NCBI RefSeq assembly: GCF_037935975.1
Contig: NZ_CP149817.1
Coordinates: forward strand, 4,154,001 to 4,218,000
Source: Teredinibacter turnerae
GTDB lineage: Bacteria; Pseudomonadota; Gammaproteobacteria; Pseudomonadales; Cellvibrionaceae
Direction: 5' to 3'
DNA: 64,000 nucleotides
Position 1 is the first letter of the stretch, and each line of letters opens with the position of its first letter. The notes below the pieces were generated by a model. The model made no database searches and had not been told where the DNA came from. It worked only from the letters and a program-made list of their open reading frames with translations. Positions 27,208 through 37,572 of the stretch are shown one piece after another. The translations under genes and the position numbers were made by a program.

Positions 27208-27648
27208 TTAACCGACGACCCTGTCAGCACACATAATAGTTGCAGATGTCACCAGCTCTCCGTCGACTTTCGCCACACAATCGAACTTCCAGATACCGCG
27301 TTTCGCAGAAACAACTTTGCATTCGAAATACACGCGATCGCCAGGCACAACCTGCCGCTTAAAGCGAACACCATCAATACCTGCGAACAAATAAATGGAG
27401 CCATCTTCCGGCGTTTTATTGGCGGTTTTAAAGCCCAGAACTCCGCAAGCCTGTGCCATAGCTTCAATTAAAAGCACCCCGGGAAAAACTGGGAAATGGG
27501 GGAAGTGTCCTTGAAATATTTCTTCGTTGATAGACACATTCTTGTACGCCGTTATGGACTCACCTTCAATGAGTTCCACCACCCTATCGATCATCAAAAA
27601 CGGATAGCGGTGCGGCAGGTATTTACGAATTTCAAGAATGTCGAGCAT
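27208..27648 (-). CDS. fabZ: 3-hydroxyacyl-ACP dehydratase
   Basis: FabZ dehydrates 3-hydroxyacyl-ACP in fatty acid synthesis and competes with the Lpx enzymes for the same substrate. The 146-residue protein shows [14 protein letters not shown] with the catalytic histidine and [15 protein letters not shown] with the catalytic glutamate. The ATG at 27648 ([11 protein letters not shown]) matches the family start and has GGAAGA upstream; the frame is open to 27681 but the extra residues are unlike the family. It sits between lpxD and lpxA. Confidence 0.95.
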   Translation of the reverse strand: MLDILEIRKYLPHRYPFLMIDRVVELIEGESITAYKNVSINEEIFQGHFPHFPVFPGVLLIEAMAQACGVLGFKTANKTPEDGSIYLFAGIDGVRFKRQVVPGDRVYFECKVVSAKRGIWKFDCVAKVDGELVTSATIMCADRVVG

Positions 27649-27713
27649 ATAATCTTCCCCAGTTGTTCGGGCAAGGAACAACTATCTAACATGTGGTTTA
27701 TGAAAAAAAGCGG

Positions 27714-28736
27714 CTACTGTTCTTTTTCCAGTTTTCGCAGCCTGTAGGCCATCTCATCCAATTGAGTATAGCGAACGGAATTACGGCGCCACGCACGGAC
27801 TTCCTGCATCGGTGCCGCGGAAGCATACGAACCGGGCTCGCTTACATGACGGGTAACAACTGTGCCGCCGTGAAACTGGGTGTTATCCGCAATGTGCAGA
27901 TGCCCGGAGATTCCCACCGCACCGCCGAGCAGACAATTCTTACCGACAGTTGTGCTTCCGGCAATACCAACGCAAGCGGCAATTGCCGTGCCCTCTCCGA
28001 TGGACACGCCATGGGCGAGGTGCACGAGATTATCGATTATGGCGCCATCATCAACAACAGTATCGTGCAAGGCACCACGATCAATCGTTGTATTTGCACC
28101 GATTTCCACGTTATTACCGATGCGAACACTGGCCAGTTGCTCAATTTTAACCCAACCGTCAGTTTTACTGGGCGCAAAACCAAAACCGTCTGCCCCGATC
28201 ACGGCACCACTATGGATAGTGACCTTATCGCCAATTGTAACTCTGTCGTAGAGGGTTACGCGCGGGTACAGGCGGCAATTATCACCGACCACAGTTGCTT
28301 CACCAATAACTGTGCCTGCATGAATTTCAGTGCCTTGACCGACACGGACATGAGCACCGATAACACAGTTGGGGCCCACCGCGACGCCATCAGCTAAAAC
28401 AGCAGAACTATCGACAATGGCTGTGGGGTGGATTTCTTTCGGCAGGGATGAACGTGGATTAAACAAGGCGGAAAGGCGAGCATAAGCCAGGTAAGGGTCT
28501 GCAGCCAGAATCCGGTTGCCAGAATAAGCCGCTGCATGCTTTTCACGCAACACGACAATACCAGGTGAAATACCAGCCAATTGCGCCAGGTACTTATCCT
28601 GAGCTACAAACGTGATTTGCGAGTCGGATGCATCCGACAAAGGCGCGATAGCAGTAACACGGTGTGTTGCGTCGCCGCGGTACTCACATCCGAGAAACTC
28701 AGCCAATTCCGCCAAGCTAAAGGATTTTGTGCTCAC
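27714..28736 (-). CDS. lpxD: UDP-3-O-acyl-glucosamine N-acyltransferase
   Basis: LpxD adds the second hydroxyacyl chain during lipid A synthesis. The 340-residue protein has an N-terminal uridine-binding domain (about 1-100) and a beta-helix of hexapeptide repeats (about 105-300), including GADGFGFAP and the catalytic histidine in LVHLAHGVSIG. A helical C-terminus follows. The start is GTG at 28736 with GAGGCGG upstream. It lies between skp and fabZ, the normal order. Confidence 0.95.
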   Translation of the reverse strand: MSTKSFSLAELAEFLGCEYRGDATHRVTAIAPLSDASDSQITFVAQDKYLAQLAGISPGIVVLREKHAAAYSGNRILAADPYLAYARLSALFNPRSSLPKEIHPTAIVDSSAVLADGVAVGPNCVIGAHVRVGQGTEIHAGTVIGEATVVGDNCRLYPRVTLYDRVTIGDKVTIHSGAVIGADGFGFAPSKTDGWVKIEQLASVRIGNNVEIGANTTIDRGALHDTVVDDGAIIDNLVHLAHGVSIGEGTAIAACVGIAGSTTVGKNCLLGGAVGISGHLHIADNTQFHGGTVVTRHVSEPGSYASAAPMQEVRAWRRNSVRYTQLDEMAYRLRKLEKEQ

Positions 28737-28787
28737 TATCCGCCTCTACTTTGGACTCGGTTTTAATCAAGTATCGAAAAAATCGAC

Positions 28788-29297
28788 TTATTTAGCGAGT
28801 TTATCCAACTCAGCAGATACCTTCAGCGTAATATCTGACTTAGGGTTTGCATAGATAACGCCTTGCGCAGGAATCACTATATCAATGCCTTCAGTTTGCA
28901 CCAGCTTACCCAGAATTTCACGCAGGCTTTCTTGCGATTCTTGCATCAGGCGACTCAGTACAGCGGAGTTTTCCGCTTGCAGTTTTTTTACCGCCAGTTG
29001 TAGGTCTGCCTGAACATATTCCATTTTTTTGCGATGATCCATCGCTTGCTCCTGGCTCCAGGTCATACCTTTGTTTTCCTGCTCTTTCGCCATAGCTTTC
29101 AGATCAGCTTGTAAACTTTCCACTTGCGCAGTCAACTCGGCGTATTCAGGTTTTGCTTTCAGGGTTTCCATCACCTTGGCTGCTTTTTTGGTTTGCAGCA
29201 CGGCACCCTGAGCGTCAAAAACAGCCACACGATCTGCGAATGCCAGACTAGCCATCAAGGTTAAAGCGACACCCGCGAGCAATTGTTTGGTAATCAT
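28788..29297 (-). CDS. skp: Periplasmic chaperone Skp (OmpH)
   Basis: Skp holds unfolded outer-membrane proteins in the periplasm on their way to BamA. The 169-residue protein has a signal peptide (1 to about 21, ending ASLAFA), a short beta segment (VAVFDAQGAVLQT) and long helical arms (about 50-130) rich in Lys, Gln and Glu. It ends with a conserved strand (IDIVIPAQGVIYA). It lies 30 bases downstream of bamA and upstream of lpxD. Confidence 0.93.
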   Translation of the reverse strand: MITKQLLAGVALTLMASLAFADRVAVFDAQGAVLQTKKAAKVMETLKAKPEYAELTAQVESLQADLKAMAKEQENKGMTWSQEQAMDHRKKMEYVQADLQLAVKKLQAENSAVLSRLMQESQESLREILGKLVQTEGIDIVIPAQGVIYANPKSDITLKVSAELDKLAK

Positions 29298-29327
29298 TTA
29301 AATTCTCTCTGTCTTATTTATGTGTAT

Positions 29328-32009
29328 TTAAAATCCAGTACCAAAGGAAAACTGGAAGTACTCAGCCTCATCTAGTTCGTTTTTATGCAGTGGAACCGCA
29401 TAACTAAACGTCATAGGCCCGAAACCGGAGATCCAGGTAAAACCGATACCTGCTGAAGAGCTGAGGCGATTAAGATCTGGTTCGTGACAGTTAAGGCGAT
29501 CGTATCTGTCTTCGCGGCAATAACCAGAAAATACATTACCAGCATCCACGAATGCGACCAACTGCATCTGACTGCTATCTTCGATAAACGGTATGGGAAG
29601 TAACAGCTCTGATGAGAACTCCATCAAAATGTTGCCGCCGATATTGGCGGGATAGCCTGTTTCGTATGCGATTAATTTACCCGGCTCACAAATCGCCGCA
29701 CCACCTGAAGCACTGTATAGGGTTGGCGAAGTCGGGTCGTCACAGCGAACGTACGCACTTGCACCGAGCTCTGGAGACTGAGGGTAAAACCCGGAATACG
29801 CCTGACCATCGCGGTTGAGGTCTGTCCAGCCGGTCGTTTGAGCCCGGTTGTAACTCACCGATGGGGTGCCGCGCGGCCCCAGCGTGGAGCGTTCGTAGCC
29901 ACGTACTGAACCAAAACCACCCGCATAATAGTTTTCAAAAAACGGCAGCTCATCCATGCTGTTAAACCCATCGCCGTAGCCAAGCCGTGTTTTAAACCGC
30001 AACGTAAATTCGCGATACAGCGGGAAGTAAATAGACCCGGTGTAGGTAAGCTTGTAATACTCCATCTCACTGCCAGGGAAGGTCGCCTCAGCGGCCAGAA
30101 CCTGTGAGCTACCACGCGTTGCAAGAATACCGCGGTTAAGCGTTCTCCGCGACCAACTGAGCTGTGCAGTCCCGCTGGTAAACGTGTCTCCGTAAAGGTC
30201 AATGAACCCTGGGTAAGAGCCGAGCAGCATATCTTCAGAAACCTGGTAAACAGGGAACTGAAATTCGTCCAGACCGCCGTCCGATGAATAAGGGATACCA
30301 TTACTGCCAGTGACGCCGGCTTCCCAATCTGACTGAGCAACATAGCTGGTGCCGGAATAGAGTTTCGGCGAACTGATGATTTCCTGCGGCGCATAGGCAC
30401 CGGTACGAATATCCTGATGGACAACGCCCACACCAAACCCTATGCGGGAAATTTCGGAGATTGGATAACCGAAGGTTATATCCGCACCAAAGGCATCAGT
30501 GCTGTAGCGGGAAACGTTAATTTTTTCGTAATCCCGCGTACGATAATAGGCGCTAAAACCTCGACTGACTCCGTCCGGGGTGAAATACGGGTCGTTATAG
30601 TTGTAGCTGTACATGGTCTGGTAGGTGTTTTTCTGCACCCCAAAGCCCACCTGCTTACCGGTACCCAGCCAGTTATTTTGTTGTACAGATACGCTCAGGT
30701 TCAACTTCGTGGTTTGCGCATAACCTACACTCGCCTGGATCGTACCCGAAGGCTGTTCTTCAAGGGTGTAATCCACATCGATCAGGTCGTCGGAACCTGG
30801 AACCGGATTCGTTTTAACGTCCACAGTTTTAAAGTAACCCAAGCGCTCGAGCCGCACCTTGGAGTGATCGATTTTCGCATTCGATGCAGAGGCGCTTTCC
30901 AACTGGCGCATTTCACGGCGTACAACTTCATCACTGGTCTTGGTGTTACCGCTGAAATTCACCCGGCGAACATAAACCCGCTGGCCGGGGTCCACGAAGA
31001 AGGTGACGTCCACAGTATGTTCGGCCTGATTTTTTTCGGGAATACCTTCAACCTTTGCGTTGGTGTAGCCAGAGTTACCCATCATGGTTTTGAGGTATTC
31101 CGACGTATCGGTCATATCCCGCTGCGAAAAGGTACGGTCTTCGCGCAACAACACCAGGCGGCGCATCCGCTCTTCCGGAATAATCGGGTCGCCCGCAATA
31201 TCAATGTTCTTAACCGTGTAGATTTCACCTTCGTTCACATTCAGCGTGATGAACACCTGAGTTTTGTCCGGGCTGATGGACACCTGGCTCGACACAACCT
31301 CGAAGTCCAAATAACCACGGTCGAGATAAAACGACTCCAGTTTTTCGATATCACCGGTCAGTTTCTCACGGGCGTACTGGTCACTGCTGGTAAAGAATGA
31401 ATTCCAATGTGTGGTGGTCAGCTCAAAATCGTCCAACAACTCGTCGTCAGAGAAGACCTTGTTGCCCACAATATTCAAATGTTTGATTTTTGCTGGCTTA
31501 CCTTCGTCGACCTCGATATCAATCCCCACCATATTATTGGGCAGGTCGTTGACTTTCGCTTCTACGGATGCGCCATATCGCGCCCGAGACACATATTGCC
31601 TCTCCAACTCACGGGTAATGGCCTGCAATAAATCCTGCTGAAGAATCTCACCTTCCTTCAGATTGTTCTCGTCCATCACATCGGTGAGCTGTTCGGTTTT
31701 AATTGCCTTGTTGCCGTCGATTTCGATTTTTTTGATCGAAGGACGCTCCTGCAAAATAACAATCAAGACATTGCCTTCGCGCGCTACCTGGATATTGGTA
31801 AAAAAACCAGTCTCGAACAATGAGCGAATAACGTTGCGCGCGCTCTCGCCATCAATTGTATCGCCGACCTGGACAGGCAGGGCTGCAAACACAGGGCTCG
31901 CGGAAACACGCTGTAATCCCTCCAGGCGAATGTCACCAACAACAAACTCTTGAGAAAAAACAGGCACGGCGACAATCGCCAAAGATAAAAACAGCAGTAG
32001 ACGCTTCAT
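29328..32009 (-). CDS. bamA: Outer membrane protein assembly factor BamA
   Basis: BamA inserts beta-barrel proteins into the outer membrane. The 893-residue precursor has a signal peptide (1 to about 20, ending PVFS), five POTRA domains (about 22-425) and a C-terminal barrel. The barrel includes the loop-6 motif GGFGSVRGYERSTLGPRG and a final phenylalanine. Loop 6 after the VRGY motif carries two cysteines (CDD and CEPG), as in E. coli BamA, and a second cysteine pair occurs further on (YCRED and LNCHEP). The ATG at 32009 directly precedes the signal peptide; an in-frame start 18 codons earlier is less likely. It follows rseP by 58 bases. Confidence 0.96.
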   Translation of the reverse strand: MKRLLLFLSLAIVAVPVFSQEFVVGDIRLEGLQRVSASPVFAALPVQVGDTIDGESARNVIRSLFETGFFTNIQVAREGNVLIVILQERPSIKKIEIDGNKAIKTEQLTDVMDENNLKEGEILQQDLLQAITRELERQYVSRARYGASVEAKVNDLPNNMVGIDIEVDEGKPAKIKHLNIVGNKVFSDDELLDDFELTTTHWNSFFTSSDQYAREKLTGDIEKLESFYLDRGYLDFEVVSSQVSISPDKTQVFITLNVNEGEIYTVKNIDIAGDPIIPEERMRRLVLLREDRTFSQRDMTDTSEYLKTMMGNSGYTNAKVEGIPEKNQAEHTVDVTFFVDPGQRVYVRRVNFSGNTKTSDEVVRREMRQLESASASNAKIDHSKVRLERLGYFKTVDVKTNPVPGSDDLIDVDYTLEEQPSGTIQASVGYAQTTKLNLSVSVQQNNWLGTGKQVGFGVQKNTYQTMYSYNYNDPYFTPDGVSRGFSAYYRTRDYEKINVSRYSTDAFGADITFGYPISEISRIGFGVGVVHQDIRTGAYAPQEIISSPKLYSGTSYVAQSDWEAGVTGSNGIPYSSDGGLDEFQFPVYQVSEDMLLGSYPGFIDLYGDTFTSGTAQLSWSRRTLNRGILATRGSSQVLAAEATFPGSEMEYYKLTYTGSIYFPLYREFTLRFKTRLGYGDGFNSMDELPFFENYYAGGFGSVRGYERSTLGPRGTPSVSYNRAQTTGWTDLNRDGQAYSGFYPQSPELGASAYVRCDDPTSPTLYSASGGAAICEPGKLIAYETGYPANIGGNILMEFSSELLLPIPFIEDSSQMQLVAFVDAGNVFSGYCREDRYDRLNCHEPDLNRLSSSAGIGFTWISGFGPMTFSYAVPLHKNELDEAEYFQFSFGTGF

Positions 32010-32067
32010 AAGGTTCGGGAATTTCAACAAAACAATCTTCTTTCTTTTTATGTAAACACGCATAGCG

Positions 32068-33429
32068 CTAAAGGCGCATGATGTCGTGATAAAAGGCTAT
32101 CGCCATCAACCCGAGGATTAAGGCCATACCAACCTGATAACCCCAGACCTGTACTTTTTCGGAAACAGGACTGCCTTTAACCCACTCAATCAGGCCGTAA
32201 ACAATATGGCCACCGTCCAAAACCGGTATGGGCAACAGGTTGAACACGCCGAGAAGAACACTGATATAGGCAAGAAAATTAACAAAGGCCCAGATACCCG
32301 CCTTTGCTGAGTCGCCGGCAACTTTAGCAATGCCAATCGGGCCGCTCAAGTTTTTCGTGGATATTTCACCCACTACCAGTTTTTTGACGGAAAGCAGCAC
32401 CATCGTGACCACATCACGGGTCTCTTGAGCGGCTTTCACCGCGCTGTCCAACGGACCATAATGTTGGAAGCGCACCATCTCTTCCGGCCAGGAGTCAACC
32501 TGCGGCAAGCTCACGCCAGCGAAACCGTACTCTATTCCCGCGCTATCTTTTTTAACGCCAGGCGTAAGGAACAGCTCCTCCCGCCCGTTACCACGAGCCA
32601 CCAGGACCCGAATTTCTTCTGCCGGGTGAGCGCGAACATAATCAATCCACTGACGCCCGTCCTCCATCGCAACACCGTCGGCTTCGAGTATGCGATCGCC
32701 TTCTTTAAACCCTGCGCGCGCGGCCGCGCTCTCCGGTTCTACAGTCCCTATTTCCGTCGCGATTTTGGGTTCAAAAAACCGGATGCCAACACCTTTGACA
32801 AGATCTGGCGCGACCACATCCTGCATCCAGCCATTAATGTTAGCGCGTGATTCGTACTGTAAATCCGACCCGGGATAGGTCACCACAAAGGTGATTTGCC
32901 CTGTTTCGCCAACCCGGTTCAATAGCATCAGCTCAACGTCACGCCGACTGTGCACGGCGCGACCATCGACAGCGACTATCTCCTGCCCCTTTTCGAGGCC
33001 AGCGGCTGCGGCAATCGACCCCGCATCCACGGCACCAATAACTGGCGCCAAAGTGACACCACCACGCAGAAAGAAAAACACCCAGTACAGGGTAAATGCC
33101 AGAATCAGGTTCGCCAGCGGGCCGGCCATCGCTATCGCTATTCGTTGCGGCGGTGACTTGTGATTGTAGGTGTACGGAAGATCTTCCGGCGCTACCTCAC
33201 CTTCACGCTCGTCCAGCATTTTGACGTAGCCACCCAGCGGGATAGCGGAGATCGCGTATTCAGTGCCTTGCTTGTCGCGCCACGAAAACAAGCGGTTGCC
33301 GAATCCGATGGAAAACCGCAACACCCGCACGCCACAGCGCCTGGCCACATAAAAATGCCCAAACTCGTGGATCGCTACCAGAATCATCAGTGCGATCAGA
33401 AAATAAAAAACGGTCGAGATAAGTTGCAT
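32068..33429 (-). CDS. rseP: Site-2 intramembrane zinc protease RseP
   Basis: RseP cleaves the anti-sigma factor RseA and remnant signal peptides within the inner membrane. The 453-residue protein has the N-terminal zinc motif HEFGH (residues 21-25), two PDZ domains (about 115-200 and 205-290) and the C-terminal NLLPIPVLDGGHI motif that completes the active site. The ATG at 33429 gives the normal length. It lies between cdsA and bamA, but the dxr gene often found just upstream in relatives is absent. Confidence 0.96.
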   Translation of the reverse strand: MQLISTVFYFLIALMILVAIHEFGHFYVARRCGVRVLRFSIGFGNRLFSWRDKQGTEYAISAIPLGGYVKMLDEREGEVAPEDLPYTYNHKSPPQRIAIAMAGPLANLILAFTLYWVFFFLRGGVTLAPVIGAVDAGSIAAAAGLEKGQEIVAVDGRAVHSRRDVELMLLNRVGETGQITFVVTYPGSDLQYESRANINGWMQDVVAPDLVKGVGIRFFEPKIATEIGTVEPESAAARAGFKEGDRILEADGVAMEDGRQWIDYVRAHPAEEIRVLVARGNGREELFLTPGVKKDSAGIEYGFAGVSLPQVDSWPEEMVRFQHYGPLDSAVKAAQETRDVVTMVLLSVKKLVVGEISTKNLSGPIGIAKVAGDSAKAGIWAFVNFLAYISVLLGVFNLLPIPVLDGGHIVYGLIEWVKGSPVSEKVQVWGYQVGMALILGLMAIAFYHDIMRL

Positions 33430-33616
33430 AAATTATTTGTACCGCAAATAGCTGCTTGTGTTGCCGGTAGAAGTACCGACTACCAAGTAAAACCCGCGAG
33501 TTTGACCGCAACAGACAACAGGGGTTCTCAAAATTAACGTTTGTTTACGCAACACAGCGTAACACTCGCCTGACGCCTTCACTATCAAAGAATACAGCTG
33601 CCATACATTACCGCCA

Positions 33617-34462
33617 TCAGGCTATGCTTACTGTCCAGCCGGACGCCAGCACAGCGAGCGCGAATACAGGTGCCGCAGCGACCAAACCATCAATGCGATC
33701 GAGGAACCCACCGTGCCCGGGCAACAGTCGACCGCTGTCTTTAACGCCGCGCTGTCGTTTCACCATGCTCTCGAGCAAATCCCCGACTACAGACACCAGG
33801 GAGGTGGGAACAACAACCGCCAACAGGGCAAGCCAATCGCCGCCAATAATGGTCAGGTTAGCAAAACCACCCCAAAGTAGCGCGAGAACCATGCCGCCCA
33901 AGACGCCCTCCCAGGTTTTTCCAGGGCTCACATTCCTGGCAAGCTTGGTACGACCGAAGCGACGTCCGGCAAAGTAAGCTCCCACATCTGCCGCCGCAAC
34001 GGTTAAAAAAGCCATCAAGACCAACCAGGCTCCGGCTGGTTGCGCACGGAGATACAGCAGGGCTATCCAGGCGGGAATCAGTATGACCAATCCCATCAAC
34101 ATTTTAACGGGGGTACTTCCCCAGAGAATTGCGCTAGAAGGATAGCTTTGCACCCACAGCAGGGCGACGGCCCACCAGGCACAAGCAATAAGCAGGAGAA
34201 TTCGCAGGCTTTGATGGTGCTCATACCATTGCAGGAGCACCCCCAAACCAACGCCAACTGCAGCGACGACCGCGGTATAAGCCCCTCTGCTAAATTGAGA
34301 GCGCAAGCCGCAAAGGTCGGACCATTCCCAGCAGGCCAACGCCATGACGAGGCCGGTGACAACAGCAAAAACACGCCAATCGCCAAGAAACAGCGTGCCG
34401 ATCAACAACCAGACTAAAACTAACGCGGTGATAACCCGATGTTTAAGCACGCGCAGCCTCAT
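33617..34462 (-). CDS. cdsA: Phosphatidate cytidylyltransferase
   Basis: CdsA makes CDP-diacylglycerol from phosphatidic acid and CTP in the inner membrane. The protein of about 281 residues has eight or so membrane segments. It carries the family signature near its C-terminus, SMVKRQRGVKDSGRLLPGHGG, ending in LDRIDGL. The ATG at 34462 (MRLRVLKHRV) is preferred and overlaps the uppS 3' end by 20 bases; TTG at 34489 and GTG at 34477 are alternatives. It is followed by 187 gene-free bases before rseP. Confidence 0.93.
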   Translation of the reverse strand: MRLRVLKHRVITALVLVWLLIGTLFLGDWRVFAVVTGLVMALACWEWSDLCGLRSQFSRGAYTAVVAAVGVGLGVLLQWYEHHQSLRILLLIACAWWAVALLWVQSYPSSAILWGSTPVKMLMGLVILIPAWIALLYLRAQPAGAWLVLMAFLTVAAADVGAYFAGRRFGRTKLARNVSPGKTWEGVLGGMVLALLWGGFANLTIIGGDWLALLAVVVPTSLVSVVGDLLESMVKRQRGVKDSGRLLPGHGGFLDRIDGLVAAAPVFALAVLASGWTVSIA

Positions 34463-35195
34463 TGGCCAGTTGCGCACCCGTTTTACCAAACCGGCGCTGC
34501 CGCCGGCGAAAATCTTCGATAGCCGCTTTCATCGCAACGCCGTCAAATTCCGGCCAGAGCAATTCACTGAAATACAGCTCTGCGTAGGCTGCCTGCCACA
34601 ATAAGAAATTACTGATGCGATACTCGCCCCCGGTGCGAATCAAAAGGTCCAGAGGCGGCAGTGAAGAGGTGGAAATCCGGCTGCTAATAGCCTGCTCCGT
34701 AATATCGTCCAAACTGATTCGGCCAGCGATGGCATCTTCGGCGAGCGATTTCGCAGACTGGGTAATATCCCAACAACCGCCGTAATCAGCCGCGATGATC
34801 AATGTCGCCTCGCCACTGGAGGCTATAGACTCTGCCTCTTCAATAGCGTTCAGCAGCTTTTTGCTGAAACGGGCGCGATTGCCAATAACCCGGATGGCGA
34901 CGCCTTCTTCGGCCAGCTTCCGCGCCTCTTTTTTTAAGTAGTTGTAAAACAGCCCCATAAGCGCTTCGACTTCCTTTGGAGGTCTGCGCCAGTTTTCACT
35001 GCTAAATGCAAACAGCGTCAGCGCGTCCACGCCCTCCTCGCGGCATGCACGCAGCACGTCGCGAATTCTCTCGACACCAGCGCGATGCCCGGTAATTCCC
35101 TGCCGGCCCCGCTGTTCCGCCCAGCGGTTGTTCCCATCCATGATGATTGCCACATGACGCAGCGGGTTTGCACTCTCTATGGGGTTTACACTCAT
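34443..35195 (-). CDS. uppS: Undecaprenyl diphosphate synthase (cis-prenyltransferase)
   Basis: UppS makes the C55 lipid carrier for peptidoglycan and O-antigen. The 250-residue protein has the conserved start HVAIIMDGNNRWAEQRG, with the catalytic aspartate, followed by GHRAGVERIRD, and the C-terminal DLLIRTGGEYRISNFLLWQ motif. The ATG at 35195 fits family length. It lies between frr and cdsA and overlaps cdsA, so coupling is likely. Confidence 0.96.
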   Translation of the reverse strand: MSVNPIESANPLRHVAIIMDGNNRWAEQRGRQGITGHRAGVERIRDVLRACREEGVDALTLFAFSSENWRRPPKEVEALMGLFYNYLKKEARKLAEEGVAIRVIGNRARFSKKLLNAIEEAESIASSGEATLIIAADYGGCWDITQSAKSLAEDAIAGRISLDDITEQAISSRISTSSLPPLDLLIRTGGEYRISNFLLWQAAYAELYFSELLWPEFDGVAMKAAIEDFRRRQRRFGKTGAQLANEAARA

Positions 35196-35229
35196 ATTGG
35201 TTCAGTTAATGGAGCTAACGCTGGACACG

Positions 35230-35787
35230 TTAGATTTCCATCAGATCCTTTTCTTTCACAGCGAGCGCTGCATCGACTTCCGCAACATACTTATCGGTAA
35301 TTTTCTGGATATCGTCTTGCGCGCGACGATCATCGTCTTCGCTGATTTCCTTCTCTTTAAGCAACTCTTTAACATCGGCCAACACGTCACGGCGGACATT
35401 GCGAATAGACACACGGGCCTGCTCAGCTTCAGTTTTCGCTTGTTTGATGTAACCTTTGCGCGATTCTTCGGTCAGCGCTGGCATAGGCACTCGGATCAGC
35501 TCACCAGTGGTTACCGGGTTTAACCCCAGATCCGATTTCATAATGGCCTTTTCAATCTCTGGCACCATGCTCTTTTCCCACGGGCTGAGAGACAGCGTGC
35601 GGGCATCGAGCACCGAAATATTAGCGACCTGGCTCAATGGGGTGTCGCTACCGTAGTAAGACACACTCACACCGTCGAGAATACTTGGGTGCGCTCGTCC
35701 TGTACGAATTTTGTTGAAGTTTATACCCAACGCTTCAACTGTTTTTTTCATCCGCGCTTCGGCGTCTTTCTTAATATCATTGATCAT
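35230..35787 (-). CDS. frr: Ribosome recycling factor
   Basis: RRF splits post-termination ribosomes together with EF-G. The 185-residue protein has exactly the family length, with [19 protein letters not shown] near residues 25-43 and [11 protein letters not shown]-like sequence ([15 protein letters not shown]) in the middle. The ATG at 35787 lies inside the 3' end of pyrH (11-base overlap), showing translational coupling. Confidence 0.97.
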   Translation of the reverse strand: MINDIKKDAEARMKKTVEALGINFNKIRTGRAHPSILDGVSVSYYGSDTPLSQVANISVLDARTLSLSPWEKSMVPEIEKAIMKSDLGLNPVTTGELIRVPMPALTEESRKGYIKQAKTEAEQARVSIRNVRRDVLADVKELLKEKEISEDDDRRAQDDIQKITDKYVAEVDAALAVKEKDLMEI

Positions 35788-36520
35788 TATTCACTTCCCC
35801 AACAATAAGCGTGCCTTCATCTTCACCAACTATGATGCTCAGCAACGCACCGGGTTTAGACATTTTGAAAACACGAACCGGCATGGAATGGTCTTGACAC
35901 AAGCAAATTGCGGTCAGGTCCATCACGCCCAGTTTTTCCTGCAGTACGGTGTCGTAGCTGAGGCGGCTGTAACGTGTAGCAGTCGGGTCTTTTACTGGAT
36001 CCGCCGTGTAAACCCCGTCCACTTTGGTCGCTTTGAGCACCAGCTCCGCTTCTACCTCAATTCCTCGCAAGCAGGCAGCCGAATCGGTAGTAAAAAATGG
36101 ATTGCCAGTGCCCGCGGAAAAAATAACGACCTCGCCATTATCCAGCAAGCGAATGGCTTTGCGGCGGTCGTATTGATCAGTTACGCCATGCATAGGAATA
36201 GCGGACATGACAGTCGACTGGATATTACAACGCTCGAGCGCGTCACGCATCGCCAGAGCATTCATTACCGTCGCCAACATTCCCATGTGATCGCCGGTTA
36301 CGCGATCCAAGCCAGCTTCGTTCAGTGCTGCCCCGCGGAACAGGTTTCCGCCACCAATAACGAGGCCGACCTGAACGCCAATACCCACCAGCTGGCCGAT
36401 TTCCAAAGCCATTTTGTCCAGCACTTTGGGATCGATACCGAACCCCTCATCACCCATCAATTGCTCACCACTGAGCTTGAGCAGGATTCGCTTGTATTTT
36501 CTGTCGCGGCCACCCGGCAT
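35777..36520 (-). CDS. pyrH: UMP kinase
   Basis: PyrH phosphorylates UMP to UDP. The 247-residue protein begins [20 protein letters not shown], followed by [10 protein letters not shown] and the aspartokinase-like fold typical of the bacterial hexameric enzyme. The open frame extends to 36739, but the ATG at 36520 has GGAGG nine bases upstream and is preferred. A strong terminator lies upstream at 36595-36622, so pyrH probably has its own promoter between 36521 and 36594. Confidence 0.96.
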   Translation of the reverse strand: MPGGRDRKYKRILLKLSGEQLMGDEGFGIDPKVLDKMALEIGQLVGIGVQVGLVIGGGNLFRGAALNEAGLDRVTGDHMGMLATVMNALAMRDALERCNIQSTVMSAIPMHGVTDQYDRRKAIRLLDNGEVVIFSAGTGNPFFTTDSAACLRGIEVEAELVLKATKVDGVYTADPVKDPTATRYSRLSYDTVLQEKLGVMDLTAICLCQDHSMPVRVFKMSKPGALLSIIVGEDEGTLIVGEVNNDQ

Positions 36521-36594
36521 TGGTAGATTCCTCCCGAATAAGAACATCGGCGGCAATGGATTGCCGACCGTAAAGTCGCGGAAGTTTAACAGAA

Positions 36595-36622
36595 AAAAGG
36601 CGGGATTTGCGTCCCGCCTTTT
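36595..36622 (-). terminator. Rho-independent terminator after tsf
   Basis: The stem AAAAGGCGGGA (36595-36605) and TCCCGCCTTTT (36612-36622) has a 6-base loop. On the minus strand it is followed by a T-run (AAAAAA at 36593-36598 on the plus strand). It lies 35 bases beyond the tsf stop codon and separates rpsB-tsf from pyrH-frr. Confidence 0.9.
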
Positions 36623-36656
36623 GTTTACCCACGCGTTGGCCTTTGCCAGGGTGTGA

Positions 36657-37538
36657 TTATGCGTTGCCCTTAGATGCTGCGACTTGTGCGGCAACCTCGG
36701 CAGCGAAGTCTTCTTCTTTCTTCTCGATGCCTTCACCAACCTCGAAACGACTGAAGCTCACGACGCTTGCACCTTCTTTCTTAACCAGCGCGCCGACAGT
36801 GACCTCTGGATCTTTCACAAAAGGCTGCTCAACCAGACTGTTCTCTTTCAGGAACTTGTTGATACGACCAGTCATCATCTTCTCGACAATCTGCTCTGGC
36901 TTACCTTCCATATCGGGCTGCGCCTTGATGATATCCTTCTCTTTGTTGACAACATCTTCCGGCATATCTTCAGGGTTAACCACCTGAGGGTTAACTGCAG
37001 CAATGTGCATAGCGACATCTTTTGCCAGCTCAACACTACCGCCATTAGCCAGCTGAACCATCACAGCGATACGGTTGTTGGAGTGAACATAAGCTCCCAC
37101 CAGACCACCATCAGCCTCAACCAGGGTTATGCGACGGATACCGATATTTTCACCAATTTTCTGCACCAGCGCCTGACGCGTGCTCTCCATTGCTTCATCG
37201 TTAATGGCAGCAACGTCTGCAGCCTTGGCTGCGAAGGCTTTCTCGACCACAGAGTCAACAAACGCCAGGAAGCCTGCGTCGCGCGCAACAAAGTCAGTCT
37301 CACTGTTAACCTCAACCAATACACCGTAGCTGCCATCGTCGGCAACTTTCGCCGCAACCACGCCTTCTGCAGCGGTGCGGTCCGCCTTTTTAGCCGCCTT
37401 CAAACCAGACGCTTTACGCAGATTTTCGATTGCCGCATCAATATCGCCATCGGTTTCGGCCAGCGCTTTTTTGCACTCCATCATGCCAAGGCCGGTACGC
37501 TCACGAAGCTCTTTCACTAAAGAAGCACTAACTGCCAT
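36657..37538 (-). CDS. tsf: Elongation factor Ts
   Basis: EF-Ts recycles EF-Tu by exchanging GDP for GTP. The 293-residue protein has the UBA-like N-terminal domain with [20 protein letters not shown] (about residues 7-26). The core contains [13 protein letters not shown], the family signature. The ATG at 37538 has GAGGA upstream. It follows rpsB across a terminator hairpin that probably adjusts the S2 to EF-Ts ratio. Confidence 0.97.
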   Translation of the reverse strand: MAVSASLVKELRERTGLGMMECKKALAETDGDIDAAIENLRKASGLKAAKKADRTAAEGVVAAKVADDGSYGVLVEVNSETDFVARDAGFLAFVDSVVEKAFAAKAADVAAINDEAMESTRQALVQKIGENIGIRRITLVEADGGLVGAYVHSNNRIAVMVQLANGGSVELAKDVAMHIAAVNPQVVNPEDMPEDVVNKEKDIIKAQPDMEGKPEQIVEKMMTGRINKFLKENSLVEQPFVKDPEVTVGALVKKEGASVVSFSRFEVGEGIEKKEEDFAAEVAAQVAASKGNA

Positions 37539-37572
37539 CTTTTATGTCCTCAATTTTTCGGGTTCTTAGATT

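Noticed and set aside
30417-31400. A 327-codon open frame opposite bamA
   Set aside because: Antisense to an intact, clearly recognised gene and without a recognisable domain.
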